Below are positions 1 to 7,428 of a stretch of DNA of 36,125 bases, piece after piece. Below the pieces are notes generated by a model. The model saw only the letters and a program-made list of their open reading frames with translations. It made no database searches and had not been told where the DNA came from. This DNA comes from a virus. Where the stretch lies: positions 1 through 36,125 of IMG/VR virus record IMGVR_UViG_3300012357_000009; one strand, 5' to 3'. How positions within the stretch are numbered: position 1 is the stretch's first letter; every line of letters begins with the position of its first letter. The position numbers and the translations under genes were made by a program.

Positions 1-2
1 CG

Positions 3-287
3 TTTGGCGATCATGTCGAAACAAACTGGTATCAATTCCAGAAGCCGAGTAAGCAAATCGATTTTAGTATTCACGTCTTCAGTCAGAAAGCGACCTATCA
101 GGAAGCCATGAACATTATCGATGTGATCTGTAGCATCATCGAGAGCCAAACCTTGAGCCTGACAGGAGGAAATTTCACTAATGCGCAAAATGGGGTGATG
201 TTCCTCACAGCGACGAAAGTGCCCGAAGCCGATGGAACCACACGCCATATCGAGGCTCGGTGGCACATCTGGAATAATGCGAATTAA
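3..287 (+). CDS. Tail completion protein, DUF3168-like (5' end cut by window)
   Basis: The gene runs in from the left edge and only its last 94 codons are present, ending at TAA 285-287. The visible protein has the alternating beta-strand pattern of the DUF3168 / gp17-like tail completion family: a strand with IDFSIHVFS, a helix with YQEAMNIIDVICSIIE, then LSLTGGNF, a strand ending in EADGTTRH and a final strand IEARWHIWN. Family members sit at the head-tail or tail-terminator position and are usually encoded next to an HK97 gp10-like gene, as here. The next gene starts 14 bases downstream after a GGAGGG ribosome binding site, so they are probably co-transcribed. The family call rests on pattern recognition and gene order. 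Confidence 0.65.
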   Translation, partial: FGDHVETNWYQFQKPSKQIDFSIHVFSQKATYQEAMNIIDVICSIIESQTLSLTGGNFTNAQNGVMFLTATKVPEADGTTRHIEARWHIWNNAN

Positions 288-301
288 GGAGGGCAATCCT
301 G

Positions 302-622
302 ATGGCTTCAGTGCAAACAGGTGATTCTAAGGGAAGGGACTTTACTGCCGAGGAACTTGTTGGGATGCGAATTAGAATCGTCGGGCCTGTCCCGAAACAT
401 GGGGCACCTCCTGTTGGGTATGTGATGATGGTCCTCGCTGACGATGAGATGATTAACAACGTGAGCAAGATTGTTCTGACCATAGAGCCTAACAACATCG
501 TTGAGGCAAAGTTGACGCTCTATCGTGGGGAGACGGCTGAGAATGAATCAAGAACTGAAGAGATAACATTGCGGAATGATATCGAGGTATCATTCTCAGC
601 ATTCGTCTCAGAGGTGCAATGA
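302..622 (+). CDS. Hypothetical phage protein in head-tail connector region
   Basis: This is a 106-residue protein starting at ATG 302 with a GGAGGG site about 8 bases upstream. I do not recognise a family. The sequence is hydrophilic and beta-rich, with a strand-like stretch GYVMMVLADDEM, a second block IVLTIEPNNIVEAKLTLYRG, and an acidic C-terminus. It contains no cysteine and no membrane segment. It overlaps the next gene by ATGA (619-622), a translational coupling arrangement, so it is a genuine member of the tail-completion operon. A small structural or stabilising protein at the tail terminus is possible, but this is position-based inference only. Confidence 0.6.
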   Translation: MASVQTGDSKGRDFTAEELVGMRIRIVGPVPKHGAPPVGYVMMVLADDEMINNVSKIVLTIEPNNIVEAKLTLYRGETAENESRTEEITLRNDIEVSFSAFVSEVQ

Positions 623-1026
623 TGGGCACAAGAGTCATGATCACCATCGAAGGCTTGGACACGGTGCTCAATCGCCTTACCGAGATCGAAGAGAAGGCGG
701 GCGAGAACCTGATCAAGCAGACGGCGAAACTCGCAAAGGATACCGAAGCCGCGTGGAAAGCAGCCACACCGCGCAAGACAGGGCGATTGCAAGAGGGGGA
801 TCGTGCAGAAGTAGGCGGGCTGTCCTTCACGCTGCGCAATAGCGTGTATTACTATCCATTTGTTAGTGAGGGCCACATGACGAGGCGTGGGCATATGACG
901 AGGCGTGGATATGTAGCGGCAAAACACCGGAGACGTGTTGAAGGGAAACAGATCACCGAGAAGGCTATTCAATTCATTGAACAAAATATTCGCGAATATC
1001 TCTCAAAGTTCCTGGATGGTGTGTGA
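619..1026 (+). CDS. HK97 gp10-like tail completion protein
   Basis: The protein is 135 residues from ATG 619; the second ATG at 622 is also possible. It begins MITIEGLDTVLNRLTEIEEKA, the typical opening of HK97 gp10-like proteins: a short strand followed by a long helix, then TPRKTGRLQEGDRAEVGGLSFTLRNSVYYYPFVSEG. The pattern of T-x-R-K-T-G-R-L followed by a Y-x-x-x-V-x-x-G edge is characteristic of the family. These proteins assemble at the head-tail interface or tail terminus of siphoviruses. A short in-tandem duplication encodes GHMTRR twice (residues about 85-96), an unusual local repeat in an otherwise conserved region. The gene is joined by ATGA and GTGA overlaps to its neighbours. Confidence 0.75.
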   Translation: MMGTRVMITIEGLDTVLNRLTEIEEKAGENLIKQTAKLAKDTEAAWKAATPRKTGRLQEGDRAEVGGLSFTLRNSVYYYPFVSEGHMTRRGHMTRRGYVAAKHRRRVEGKQITEKAIQFIEQNIREYLSKFLDGV

Positions 1027-1253
1027 ACATGGTAGCCAACACAAGCATGCAGTATAATGGAGCGAGCACACAGATAGAGCGTATACCGCTCCGATGTCCG
1101 CTCACAGGCAAGATGATGATACGCGTGAGTCGTACTGGTGACTGGCCTGCTGAGTTACGGCAGTGGGTTTGGTGTCGTGGCTGTCATACAGAGCATGAAA
1201 TTGGAAGAGAGTACATTGAGGAAGCGAGGACGCATAATGCTCATGAAAAATGA
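1023..1253 (+). CDS. Small cysteine-rich protein, putative zinc ribbon
   Basis: This is a 76-residue protein. The GTG start at 1023 overlaps the preceding stop (GTGA); ATG 1029 is an alternative. It carries CPLTGKMM in the first half and CRGCHTEH near residues 52-59, giving a possible zinc site formed by three cysteines and a histidine. The spacing resembles small zinc-ribbon proteins seen in phage operons. No known family is recognised. It overlaps the next gene by 17 bases, in the compact style of this operon. The coding call is supported by overlaps and by the absence of an alternative frame in this interval. Confidence 0.5.
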   Translation: MNMVANTSMQYNGASTQIERIPLRCPLTGKMMIRVSRTGDWPAELRQWVWCRGCHTEHEIGREYIEEARTHNAHEK

Positions 1254-1554
1254 ATGGCAGGCGATCATCCAGCAGTGGTTTCAGAGGGATGAGTCACCGT
1301 ACCGAGAGATACGACAGATTGTCACGCAAGACTTGAAGCACTCTCTTGAAGACGTGCAAGAAATAAGATTCAAGAATGAGACGATGCCTGTCTCGTCAAA
1401 TGGTCACTGGGTATGCCGTGAACTGACTGGACGGAAATGGATCACCCTGACCTTTGCTGAAGGAGACCAGTTCACGTTTGTACACGACCGTGAAGGTGTG
1501 CGGATTGCGCCCAATCCCGACGATCCTGTTTTGATCATAGGAAAGCTTTATTAA
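1237..1554 (+). CDS. Hypothetical protein preceding tail-tube gene
   Basis: The frame is open from 1138, but I start it at ATG 1237 (105 residues) because GAGG lies at the right distance upstream; ATG 1243 is an alternative. The protein starts with an amphipathic helix (WQAIIQQWFQ), followed by a charged helix and a beta-rich half containing HWVCRELTGRKWITLTFAEGD and a strand ending at LIIGKLY. I recognise no family. It is the last gene before the structured leader at 1591-1660, so it closes the first translational block. An adaptor or small tail protein is possible, but nothing in the sequence proves it. Confidence 0.5.
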   Translation: MLMKNEWQAIIQQWFQRDESPYREIRQIVTQDLKHSLEDVQEIRFKNETMPVSSNGHWVCRELTGRKWITLTFAEGDQFTFVHDREGVRIAPNPDDPVLIIGKLY

Positions 1555-1590
1555 GAACAAGCTAACAATCGAATAACCAACCGGAGCCCT

Positions 1591-1660
1591 AGAGGCCATA
1601 CAACGAACAACCGTTCGAGGTATGGCCTCTTCTTCTGTGCCATACCTCCTCGACAGGAGG
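1591..1660 (+). promoter_or_regulatory. RNA leader with three competing hairpins ending in the tail-tube Shine-Dalgarno
   Basis: Four segments can pair in two mutually exclusive ways. Segment 1 AGAGGCCATAC (1591-1601) is perfectly complementary to segment 2 GTATGGCCTCT (1620-1630). An overlapping copy of segment 2, GAGGTATGGC (1617-1626), is perfectly complementary to segment 3 GCCATACCTC (1639-1648). The end of segment 3, CCTCCT (1645-1650), is perfectly complementary to segment 4 AGGAGG (1655-1660) across a CGAC loop, and segment 4 is the Shine-Dalgarno of the gene at 1669. Pairing 1:2 frees segment 3 to mask the ribosome site; pairing 2:3 exposes it. There is no uridine run after 1:2, so a translational rather than transcriptional switch is the natural reading. 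Confidence 0.7.
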
Positions 1661-1668
1661 AAAGCAAA

Positions 1669-2052
1669 ATGGCTGCACTGGCTGGCATAGGCGCAAGTTG
1701 CACAGAGGCAAGCACGGCCTTTACAGATGCATCAAAGTGGACATTATCGTTAAAAGGTGCAACAAAGGATGTGACCCCATTTGGTGCTAGTGGCAACTGG
1801 GCTATCAACTTGGCAACCATCAAATCATGGACCGCGAAGATCACCGCGTTTATTGATACCGCTGATACGGCACAGACCAACCTCTACGCCTTATTGAATT
1901 CGTCGCTGTCGATCACGCTCACTATTCAGTCCACGCCTCACGCATTCACAGGAACTGCGATCTTGACCGGGATTGATCCAAATGTCGATGTCCAGAATGC
2001 GCAAACGGTGGATTTCAGTTTCACCGGTACTGGGGCATGCGTGTACTCGTAA
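1669..2052 (+). CDS. Major tail tube protein
   Basis: The protein has 127 residues. The start at ATG 1669 is fixed by AGGAGG ending 8 bases upstream. It is small, beta-rich and lacks cysteine clusters or membrane segments. It has the motif WTLSLKGATKDVTPFGASGNWAINLATIKSWTAKI, then a helix and a strand pair ending in VDFSFTGTG. The core KxxTKDVTPFxAxGxWAxNL recurs in the C-terminal half of the next protein, showing the two are paralogues. Position (after tail completion genes, before the tail chaperones and tape measure) and size fit a siphovirus tail tube subunit. It is likely made in high copy number, which fits the elaborate leader RNA in front of it. A homology search was not possible, so the name rests on context and paralogy. 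Confidence 0.65.
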   Translation: MAALAGIGASCTEASTAFTDASKWTLSLKGATKDVTPFGASGNWAINLATIKSWTAKITAFIDTADTAQTNLYALLNSSLSITLTIQSTPHAFTGTAILTGIDPNVDVQNAQTVDFSFTGTGACVYS

Positions 2053-2081
2053 AATGTAGTAGTGGACACGAGGTATATATA

Positions 2082-3410
2082 ATGAGTGCGATTGCAGGAA
2101 TAAGTGGAGATGTCTGGCTCTCCACGTCGCCACCAACGGCGCTCGGTTCACCTGAGATCTTCATAGACCAGGGCGACCAGATTCACTATTGGTTTAATTC
2201 GACTGGACCCCAGAAGGACGCGGTGTCGAATTCCAGCAATGCCTCTGCAAGCTCCCTCACCTGGAGCCATACCGTTACGAATGCGCAGAGTAATCTGATC
2301 CTGCTCGTCGCGGTTTCAGTCGGTTCCAGTGCCACTTGTAGCGGCGTGACCTATAACGGCGTGGCACTCACGTCGTTGACTAGCAAGACGCAGGGCACGC
2401 AGACGGTCTACCTCTTCTACAAGGTCGGTCCCGCAACTGGTGTGAATAACATTGTAGCTTCTTTGAGTGGTGCAGCTCCGGTGATTGGGCTGGCTACAAG
2501 TTACTACAACGTGGCACAAACGAGCACCTTTGGAACAGCGGCCAGTAACTCAGGCACAAGCGGCAACAGTAGTAACACGGTGACAACGACCGTCAACACT
2601 CAACTTGTGCTCGATATCAACTATGCGAATGGTACGTCAAGCGCTCCAGGTCTTACGCAAACCATCGAGACGAGCAATACCGCAGTTGCTCCTTTCTACT
2701 TTGCTGATAGAGGAGCCGTTGGAACAAACCTTGCTCAAGCCTGGACCAATGCTGGTAGCCCAACCATCTGGGTTGAGGTTGGTGTAGCGATGAATGGCGC
2801 GGCAGGTGCAGGCTCCAATCATCAGGCATGGGACCCGTCGCAGACGTTCACCGTGCAGACCTCGCCCAATGGCACTGGCTCATGGACGACTGATGCCAGT
2901 GGCGATTATACCGTGAACTGGCCGGTCGGTGAAATTGTCTTCACCTCAGCACGCACCGTTGGCACGAACAACTATGTACGCGTCTCAGCAGGCAGCTATT
3001 TCACGCTCTCTGCACTATCCGGGGCACATGCCTGGAAGATGAGCGGGAAAGGTATGACCAAAGATGTCACACCGTTCCAAGCGGCAGGCGGTTGGGCGGT
3101 CAATCTTGGGATTACCAAGTCAATGACATGCTCCGTGGACTGCTATAGCCAGGATGCACGCGTCTTGAACGAAATGATTACTACAGGCGGGGGCACTGTT
3201 ATCAACATTTCAGGTGGAATTATCTTGTGTCAACTCTGGTGGAATGAGTCTGGTGGTGATCGATACCAGTTTTACGGACTGCCGACAGGAATCACCCAAA
3301 CCGTCGTCGCGCAAGATGTCGATAAACAAGCGGTCACTTTTATTGCAAGCGGACCAATCTATCAGATCACATCAAATACATTCTCTACGACAACAGTCGT
3401 ACTGATGTAA
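2082..3410 (+). CDS. Second tail-tube-like protein with a large inserted beta-sandwich domain
   Basis: The frame is open from 2037, but a GAGG site places the start at ATG 2082 (442 residues). The last ~130 residues repeat the tail-tube core: WKMSGKGMTKDVTPFQAAGG then WAVNLGITKSMTCSVDCYS, matching the preceding 127-residue protein. The N-terminal part has the short strand of the same fold, followed by an insertion of about 230 residues rich in Ser, Thr, Asn and Val. This resembles an extracellular immunoglobulin-like or adhesin beta-sandwich (SNLILLVAVSVGSSATCSGVTY, LASLSGAAPVIG). I infer a decorated tail tube or tail-tip-proximal ring whose extra domain projects from the tube and could touch host surface sugars. 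It could instead be a minor tail protein. Confidence 0.6.
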   Translation: MSAIAGISGDVWLSTSPPTALGSPEIFIDQGDQIHYWFNSTGPQKDAVSNSSNASASSLTWSHTVTNAQSNLILLVAVSVGSSATCSGVTYNGVALTSLTSKTQGTQTVYLFYKVGPATGVNNIVASLSGAAPVIGLATSYYNVAQTSTFGTAASNSGTSGNSSNTVTTTVNTQLVLDINYANGTSSAPGLTQTIETSNTAVAPFYFADRGAVGTNLAQAWTNAGSPTIWVEVGVAMNGAAGAGSNHQAWDPSQTFTVQTSPNGTGSWTTDASGDYTVNWPVGEIVFTSARTVGTNNYVRVSAGSYFTLSALSGAHAWKMSGKGMTKDVTPFQAAGGWAVNLGITKSMTCSVDCYSQDARVLNEMITTGGGTVINISGGIILCQLWWNESGGDRYQFYGLPTGITQTVVAQDVDKQAVTFIASGPIYQITSNTFSTTTVVLM

Positions 3411-3425
3411 ATAGAAAGCAAACCT

Positions 3426-3863
3426 ATGGCAGAGACAGCAGAACTTGATACAACGCAGGAAACAGCATCAACGAACGGTCATGACGACACGTGGAAGATG
3501 TTCGACACTGATGCGGCTCTGTTCCAACACATCACCTCAAAAGAGCCTGCCGAGGAAGTGATCGAGGTCCCAGAGTGGGGCGTCAAGATCTTGTGCAAGG
3601 CATTGGATGCTGAGAGTCGTATCGAGGTGGAAACGCTCGCATTTAACAAGCTAACGAAGGCGATTAATTATAAGAAGGTGTTGCCAGAAGTAGTGATCTA
3701 CGGATGCTATAACCCGCAAACCGGCAATCGCGCTTTTTCCGATGGACATTTGAGCACATTGAAAGATCCACGACACGGTGGAGCCGTCGTGCGCCTGGCT
3801 TTTACGATTCTGCGCCTCTCTGGCATGCTGTCTGCCGACGTGGAGAACGCGAAAAAAAACTAG
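3426..3863 (+). CDS. Tail assembly chaperone, short form (gpG-like)
   Basis: This 145-residue protein begins at ATG 3426 and stops at TAG 3861-3863. Its position between tail tube and tape measure is where siphoviruses encode the G/GT chaperones, which bind the tape measure and recruit tube subunits but are absent from the virion. The N-terminus is acidic and disordered; the rest has ALFQHITSKEP, VPEWGVKILCKALDAESR and AVVRLAFTILRLSG. These fit the first domain of a tail chaperone in which a strand and several helices bind the tape measure. The stop lies directly after the slippery sequence at 3854-3860, and the -1 frame is open from there to 4156. Confidence 0.75.
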   Translation: MAETAELDTTQETASTNGHDDTWKMFDTDAALFQHITSKEPAEEVIEVPEWGVKILCKALDAESRIEVETLAFNKLTKAINYKKVLPEVVIYGCYNPQTGNRAFSDGHLSTLKDPRHGGAVVRLAFTILRLSGMLSADVENAKKN

Positions 3864-4156
3864 AGTCTCGCCCGAATCTCTACAACGTCTATCGCCTCAC
3901 AGAGCGGCTTGGCTACCAGCATGTGAGCGATTTCTTACAAGGTCAGACCAGTGGAGAGTTAGCGGGATGGATCGCCTACTTGCTCGTAGACGATGAAGTA
4001 CAAACGCAGCGAACAACCATTGCCATGCTCAAAGCGCTGATTAAGGCAGGAACGATCCATCCAGCAAAACCTGTAGAGGAGGATGAGCCGGTCATTGATA
4101 CGACGAATCCAGCGTTCGCGAAAAACTTTCAGGGATTCATCAATGCGCCAGGATAG
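3426..4156 (+). CDS. Tail assembly chaperone, frameshifted long form (gpGT-like)
   Basis: Translation through the slippery site gives a fusion of about 243 residues. The -1 part reads LESRPNLYNVYRLTERLGYQ and then HVSDFLQGQTSGELAGWIAY and LLVDDEVQTQRTTIAMLKAL. This is a helical domain of the T type seen in GT chaperones: W-x-A-Y-L followed by an acidic loop and a long helix. A GTG at 3923 could be read as an independent start, but the coding potential clearly begins upstream of it, right after the shift site, and no ribosome site precedes the GTG. In lambda-like phages the T domain recruits tail tube protein while the G domain coats the tape measure. The ratio of products is set by shift efficiency, which I cannot estimate. 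Confidence 0.75.
3854..3860 (+). other. Programmed -1 ribosomal frameshift site A-AAA-AAC
   Basis: In the zero frame the codons read GCG AAA AAA AAC TAG, so positions 3854-3860 form the classical heptamer A_AAA_AAC with the stop codon immediately after it. Slipping back one base gives AAA AAA CTA GAG, which continues open to 4156. Such a site between tail tube and tape measure is a conserved feature of long-tailed phages. There is no obvious upstream Shine-Dalgarno-like stimulator and I did not establish a downstream pseudoknot. Confidence 0.8.
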
Positions 4157-4180
4157 AGATAAAACCAGACGAGAAAGGAG

Positions 4181-7100
4181 GTGATTGACATACCGGATGC
4201 AGGCGAAATTAAGGCGAAAATAACAATAGAATACGATCCATCAGGGGTTGAGGCGGCAAAGAAAGACCTTGCCAGCCTTGCCGATATCGGAGGTGGTGCC
4301 GGTGACAGCCTGAGCAGTGCGGGTGATGAGCTTGCAAACTTTGGAGACAAGGCTGCGAAGGGGGCGGAGGGCGCTCAGACATTTAACGCTGCTCTCTCTG
4401 AACTCCCAAAGATGGCTGAGAGTGGCACAGAATCCATTGCGAGCATGAATGATGCGCTCTCCGAGAGTCCGAAAGCCTTCGAGGATACAGGTACGGCGGC
4501 TGAAGAGACAGCATCCAAATTACAAAAAGTCGCACAGCCGATGCAAGTACTTACTGAGCACGCTCAAACAATGGCAGACCGGGTAAGTGCAGCCGCAGAT
4601 AATATGTCTGTCTTCCAGAATGCGCTTGATGACCCTTTTCCATTCCAGATGATCAACAGTCATTTGAGCGAAAGCGGACAATCCTGGAATGATTTCACCT
4701 CATCCATCGGCAATGAGAACACAGCCTTGCTTGAGGGTATGGGGCATACGGGGATGAGTGCCGAAGGGTTGCTCGGCCAAATGAGCGGAAGTTTCCAAAG
4801 TGCAGGGAAAAGTATCTCAGATTCTATTAATTGGGACACCGTAGGGCCTCCAACCGATTTCGCTGCCGAGTGGAGCAAAGTCGGTGACACATTGGTTCAA
4901 ACAGGACACGCCGCTGAAGGTGCTGGTAGCGCTATAGGGAAAGCAGGAAAAGCATCGAGTGCATGGTGGTCTGGAGAAGCGGAGTCAGTATTCGGTGGTG
5001 GTGGCGTTATGGGTATCCTCAATGATCTTATGATGCCCATGATGGCTGCACAGATGATCGGTATGGCAGTTGGCGCGGTAGGACAGGGAATTTATAATGC
5101 CGCAGTGATCGCTGAAGGCCCAGGCGCTCATGGGATAGGAACGTTTACCGGGGCCATCGATACCATGACCGCATCGGCTGGTAAAGCAGGGCAGTCATTC
5201 TCAGAAAATTTTGGACAAGGGGTGCTCCCCGCTCTGAATGCGGCAAACAGTGTCGCTGCACAAGGAAAGGCTGGGTTTGATTTCTGGGGGAACTTAGGGG
5301 AAGGACTCGGCATGCAATTAGGGATAGTTACCGATCTTGCACAGGTTGCAGGCGGGGCTATCCTGAGCGCGTTTACTGTTGATGGTGCTGGTCAGGGTAT
5401 GCTTGACGCTGGTTCTCACGGACTCGCCAATTATTGGGCGAATTGGACGGGGCAAGCACAGCCGTATCCAGGTCCCACACCGCCAGATCAGATGCAAATT
5501 GCGTATCAGCAACAAATGGCAAATATGCCACGAACGGTGGAAGGCCAAACCATGACGATGAAGACGCAAGCGGGCACACTGCTTGCGGATTCAGTTACCC
5601 CTGCCTATCTCCAAGCGCAGGATGAGTTATCCGCCTCGCAAGCGATTTATCAGCGCGTACAGGCATCCTACAATGCTTCACACCCTATTAACCAGCAACG
5701 CATGCTACAAGAGGCTCAATACCAGGAATATGCAGCACAACAGAACGCTCTCTATCAAAATTACACGGGACAAGGGCCAGGCGCAGGCGCTGCGGGACAA
5801 TCCTCTCCACTGGACTTTTTGACGGGCATGGGGCCAGCCTCAGTAGCAGGGTTGCAGGGGCAAGGTGGTCAAACGTATGGGGACATGATTGGGCAAGGGA
5901 TAAAGGACTTTTTCGGCGGCACTGGCTTTGGTGGAGAAGTCATGCAGTTTCTTACTGGTGCAGGACCTGCAAATACAGCAGGTGGGCAAACGTATGGTCA
6001 GGCTATTGGTGGTGGCATTGGTAGCTTTTTCGGCGGCATGGGTGCAGGCATCGGAGGTTTCTTTGGTGGGCTAGGGCAGGATTTCAATAATCTCATTGGT
6101 GCTGGCGGCGCTACTCCACCTACCACGTCTATGGGTTGTTTCCCATCTGGCACGCTCGTACTGATGGCTGATAACAGCGAACGAGCCATTGAGTCACTTG
6201 AGATCGGGGACCGGGTGAAATCTCATGACGGACCCACGCCTGTTCTTGCCCTGCTCAAACCACCGCCACGGATCGTCTATGAGTTGACCTTCGATGATGG
6301 CAATAGATTACTACTGACCGCTTCGCATCCGATAGCCACTGAGCGAGGATGGAAGTCACTTTCGCCCAGACTGAGTAGGAAGGAGAATCCTGCTCTCGAA
6401 GTCGCAACGCTTCAAGTAGGCGATAGTGTCCACACCTCTGATGGTACCGCGTGCAAACTCTTGGACATAAAGGCACGTAGCGTTGCACAAGTGTATAACA
6501 TCACTGTTGCGGAACCTCATACCTTTTACGCAAACAAGATCCTTGTGCACAACAAAATGGGCGCAATGGCAAGCGACGGCACAGGGAGCGAGAACGTCAG
6601 TCTTTCGCATACCTTCACCGCTACCGTCAATTGGGCTGCAACCGGACTAGAGAAACAGTTTACCGCCGCGGCACAGTGGGCGGAGCAAAATCTTGTTCAT
6701 ACCGCAGTAGCAGCGGCTCAATGGGCGGAACAAAATCTTACTCATATGGCGGTTGCCGCTGCTCAGTGGGCAGAGCAGAACCTTACCCACTCAGCTACGG
6801 CGGCCGCTGAGTGGGCAGAGCAGAACCTTATCCACCCGGCAATAGCAGCGGTACAGTGGGCAGAGCAAGGGCTTGAGCATGATGCGGTAGCGGTTGCTAA
6901 CTGGGCAGAGCAAGGATTAGAGCACTTGTTCACCGGAAAGGCCAGTTGGATTGGTCAAGACCTCAACCATATGTTTACAGCGGTGGCCCAGTGGACTGCA
7001 CAAAATCTGACCCCCTCATTCACGGTGAATCCAAGCGTCACCATGCTTGCGGAAGGCACGTCCAACTTCCCAGGTGGCCCCGCAATCGTCGGAGAGGCAG

Positions 7101-7411
7101 GAACAGAGGTTGTATCACATAACGGGCAATACTCGCTTTTCGATCAAGGGGCAGCGCTGGTCAATCTTCCCTCTGGAGCGAATGTGTATCCGATGCAAGA
7201 TCTGAGCTATTCTCCAACCGCGCCGGTACAGTTTGCCGAAGGAACAGGCGGCCCTGTCATCCCCGTCTCACTTGGTATGAGCGGCAGGGGTGCGAGTATG
7301 CCAGAGTCCGTCAATGTCATTGTCAATCTGGACAGTCAGACATTCCTCTCCGCAATGGGCGCACCATTCGCGCAAACTATACGGGTAGGTATGGGCATGA
7401 GAAGCTTTTAG
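4181..7411 (+). CDS. Tail tape measure protein with internal Hint domain
   Basis: The protein has 1076 residues counted from GTG 4181. The N-terminus (KAKITIEYDPSGVEAAKKDL) and following helical region are typical of tape measure proteins. A hydrophobic stretch, residues about 273-312 (MGILNDLMMPMMAAQMIGMA and onward), could enter the host membrane. Gly-rich repeats near residues 545-640 contain two copies of a GQTYG...FFGG unit. Residues 653-791 form a Hint (intein-like) domain, and residues 808-942 are nine 15-residue repeats. The C-terminus has PAIVGEAGTEVV and a GANVYP-like ending usual in tape measure proteins. The start is uncertain: the near-perfect ribosome site AAAGGAGGTGAT (4174-4185) overlaps GTG 4181 and would instead fit an ATA codon at 4190. 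Tail length would scale with this protein. Confidence 0.85.
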   Translation: MIDIPDAGEIKAKITIEYDPSGVEAAKKDLASLADIGGGAGDSLSSAGDELANFGDKAAKGAEGAQTFNAALSELPKMAESGTESIASMNDALSESPKAFEDTGTAAEETASKLQKVAQPMQVLTEHAQTMADRVSAAADNMSVFQNALDDPFPFQMINSHLSESGQSWNDFTSSIGNENTALLEGMGHTGMSAEGLLGQMSGSFQSAGKSISDSINWDTVGPPTDFAAEWSKVGDTLVQTGHAAEGAGSAIGKAGKASSAWWSGEAESVFGGGGVMGILNDLMMPMMAAQMIGMAVGAVGQGIYNAAVIAEGPGAHGIGTFTGAIDTMTASAGKAGQSFSENFGQGVLPALNAANSVAAQGKAGFDFWGNLGEGLGMQLGIVTDLAQVAGGAILSAFTVDGAGQGMLDAGSHGLANYWANWTGQAQPYPGPTPPDQMQIAYQQQMANMPRTVEGQTMTMKTQAGTLLADSVTPAYLQAQDELSASQAIYQRVQASYNASHPINQQRMLQEAQYQEYAAQQNALYQNYTGQGPGAGAAGQSSPLDFLTGMGPASVAGLQGQGGQTYGDMIGQGIKDFFGGTGFGGEVMQFLTGAGPANTAGGQTYGQAIGGGIGSFFGGMGAGIGGFFGGLGQDFNNLIGAGGATPPTTSMGCFPSGTLVLMADNSERAIESLEIGDRVKSHDGPTPVLALLKPPPRIVYELTFDDGNRLLLTASHPIATERGWKSLSPRLSRKENPALEVATLQVGDSVHTSDGTACKLLDIKARSVAQVYNITVAEPHTFYANKILVHNKMGAMASDGTGSENVSLSHTFTATVNWAATGLEKQFTAAAQWAEQNLVHTAVAAAQWAEQNLTHMAVAAAQWAEQNLTHSATAAAEWAEQNLIHPAIAAVQWAEQGLEHDAVAVANWAEQGLEHLFTGKASWIGQDLNHMFTAVAQWTAQNLTPSFTVNPSVTMLAEGTSNFPGGPAIVGEAGTEVVSHNGQYSLFDQGAALVNLPSGANVYPMQDLSYSPTAPVQFAEGTGGPVIPVSLGMSGRGASMPESVNVIVNLDSQTFLSAMGAPFAQTIRVGMGMRSF
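6137..6553 (+). other. Hint / bacterial intein-like domain inside the tape measure
   Basis: Residues 653-791 of the tape measure open with Cys653 in CFPSGTLVLMADNSERAIES followed by LEIGDRV, the N-terminal splicing motif (block A). The T-x-x-H motif of block B is TASHPIA, with Thr713 and His716. Block F is VYNITVAEPHTFYANK and block G ends ILVHN with His790 and Asn791. There is no homing endonuclease insertion (139 residues in all). The residue after Asn791 is Lys792, not Cys, Ser or Thr, so the standard second transesterification needed for splicing lacks its nucleophile. This is typical of bacterial intein-like domains that cleave rather than splice. Confidence 0.85.
6602..7006 (+). repeat. 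Nine tandem 45-bp (15-residue) repeats in tape measure
   Basis: The repeat register is L-x-H-x-x-x-A-x-x-x-W-x-x-Q-x, for example LTHMAVAAAQWAEQN, LVHTAVAAAQWAEQN and LEHDAVAVANWAEQG. Nine units run from 6602 to 7006 and a decayed tenth follows. The invariant Trp and the alternating hydrophobic residues suggest a repeated strand-turn or amphipathic helix. DNA copies are similar but not identical, so they are not a recent slippage product. Each unit could add a fixed length to the tail ruler. Confidence 0.85.
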
Positions 7412-7428
7412 TTAGAAGGAGTAACACT

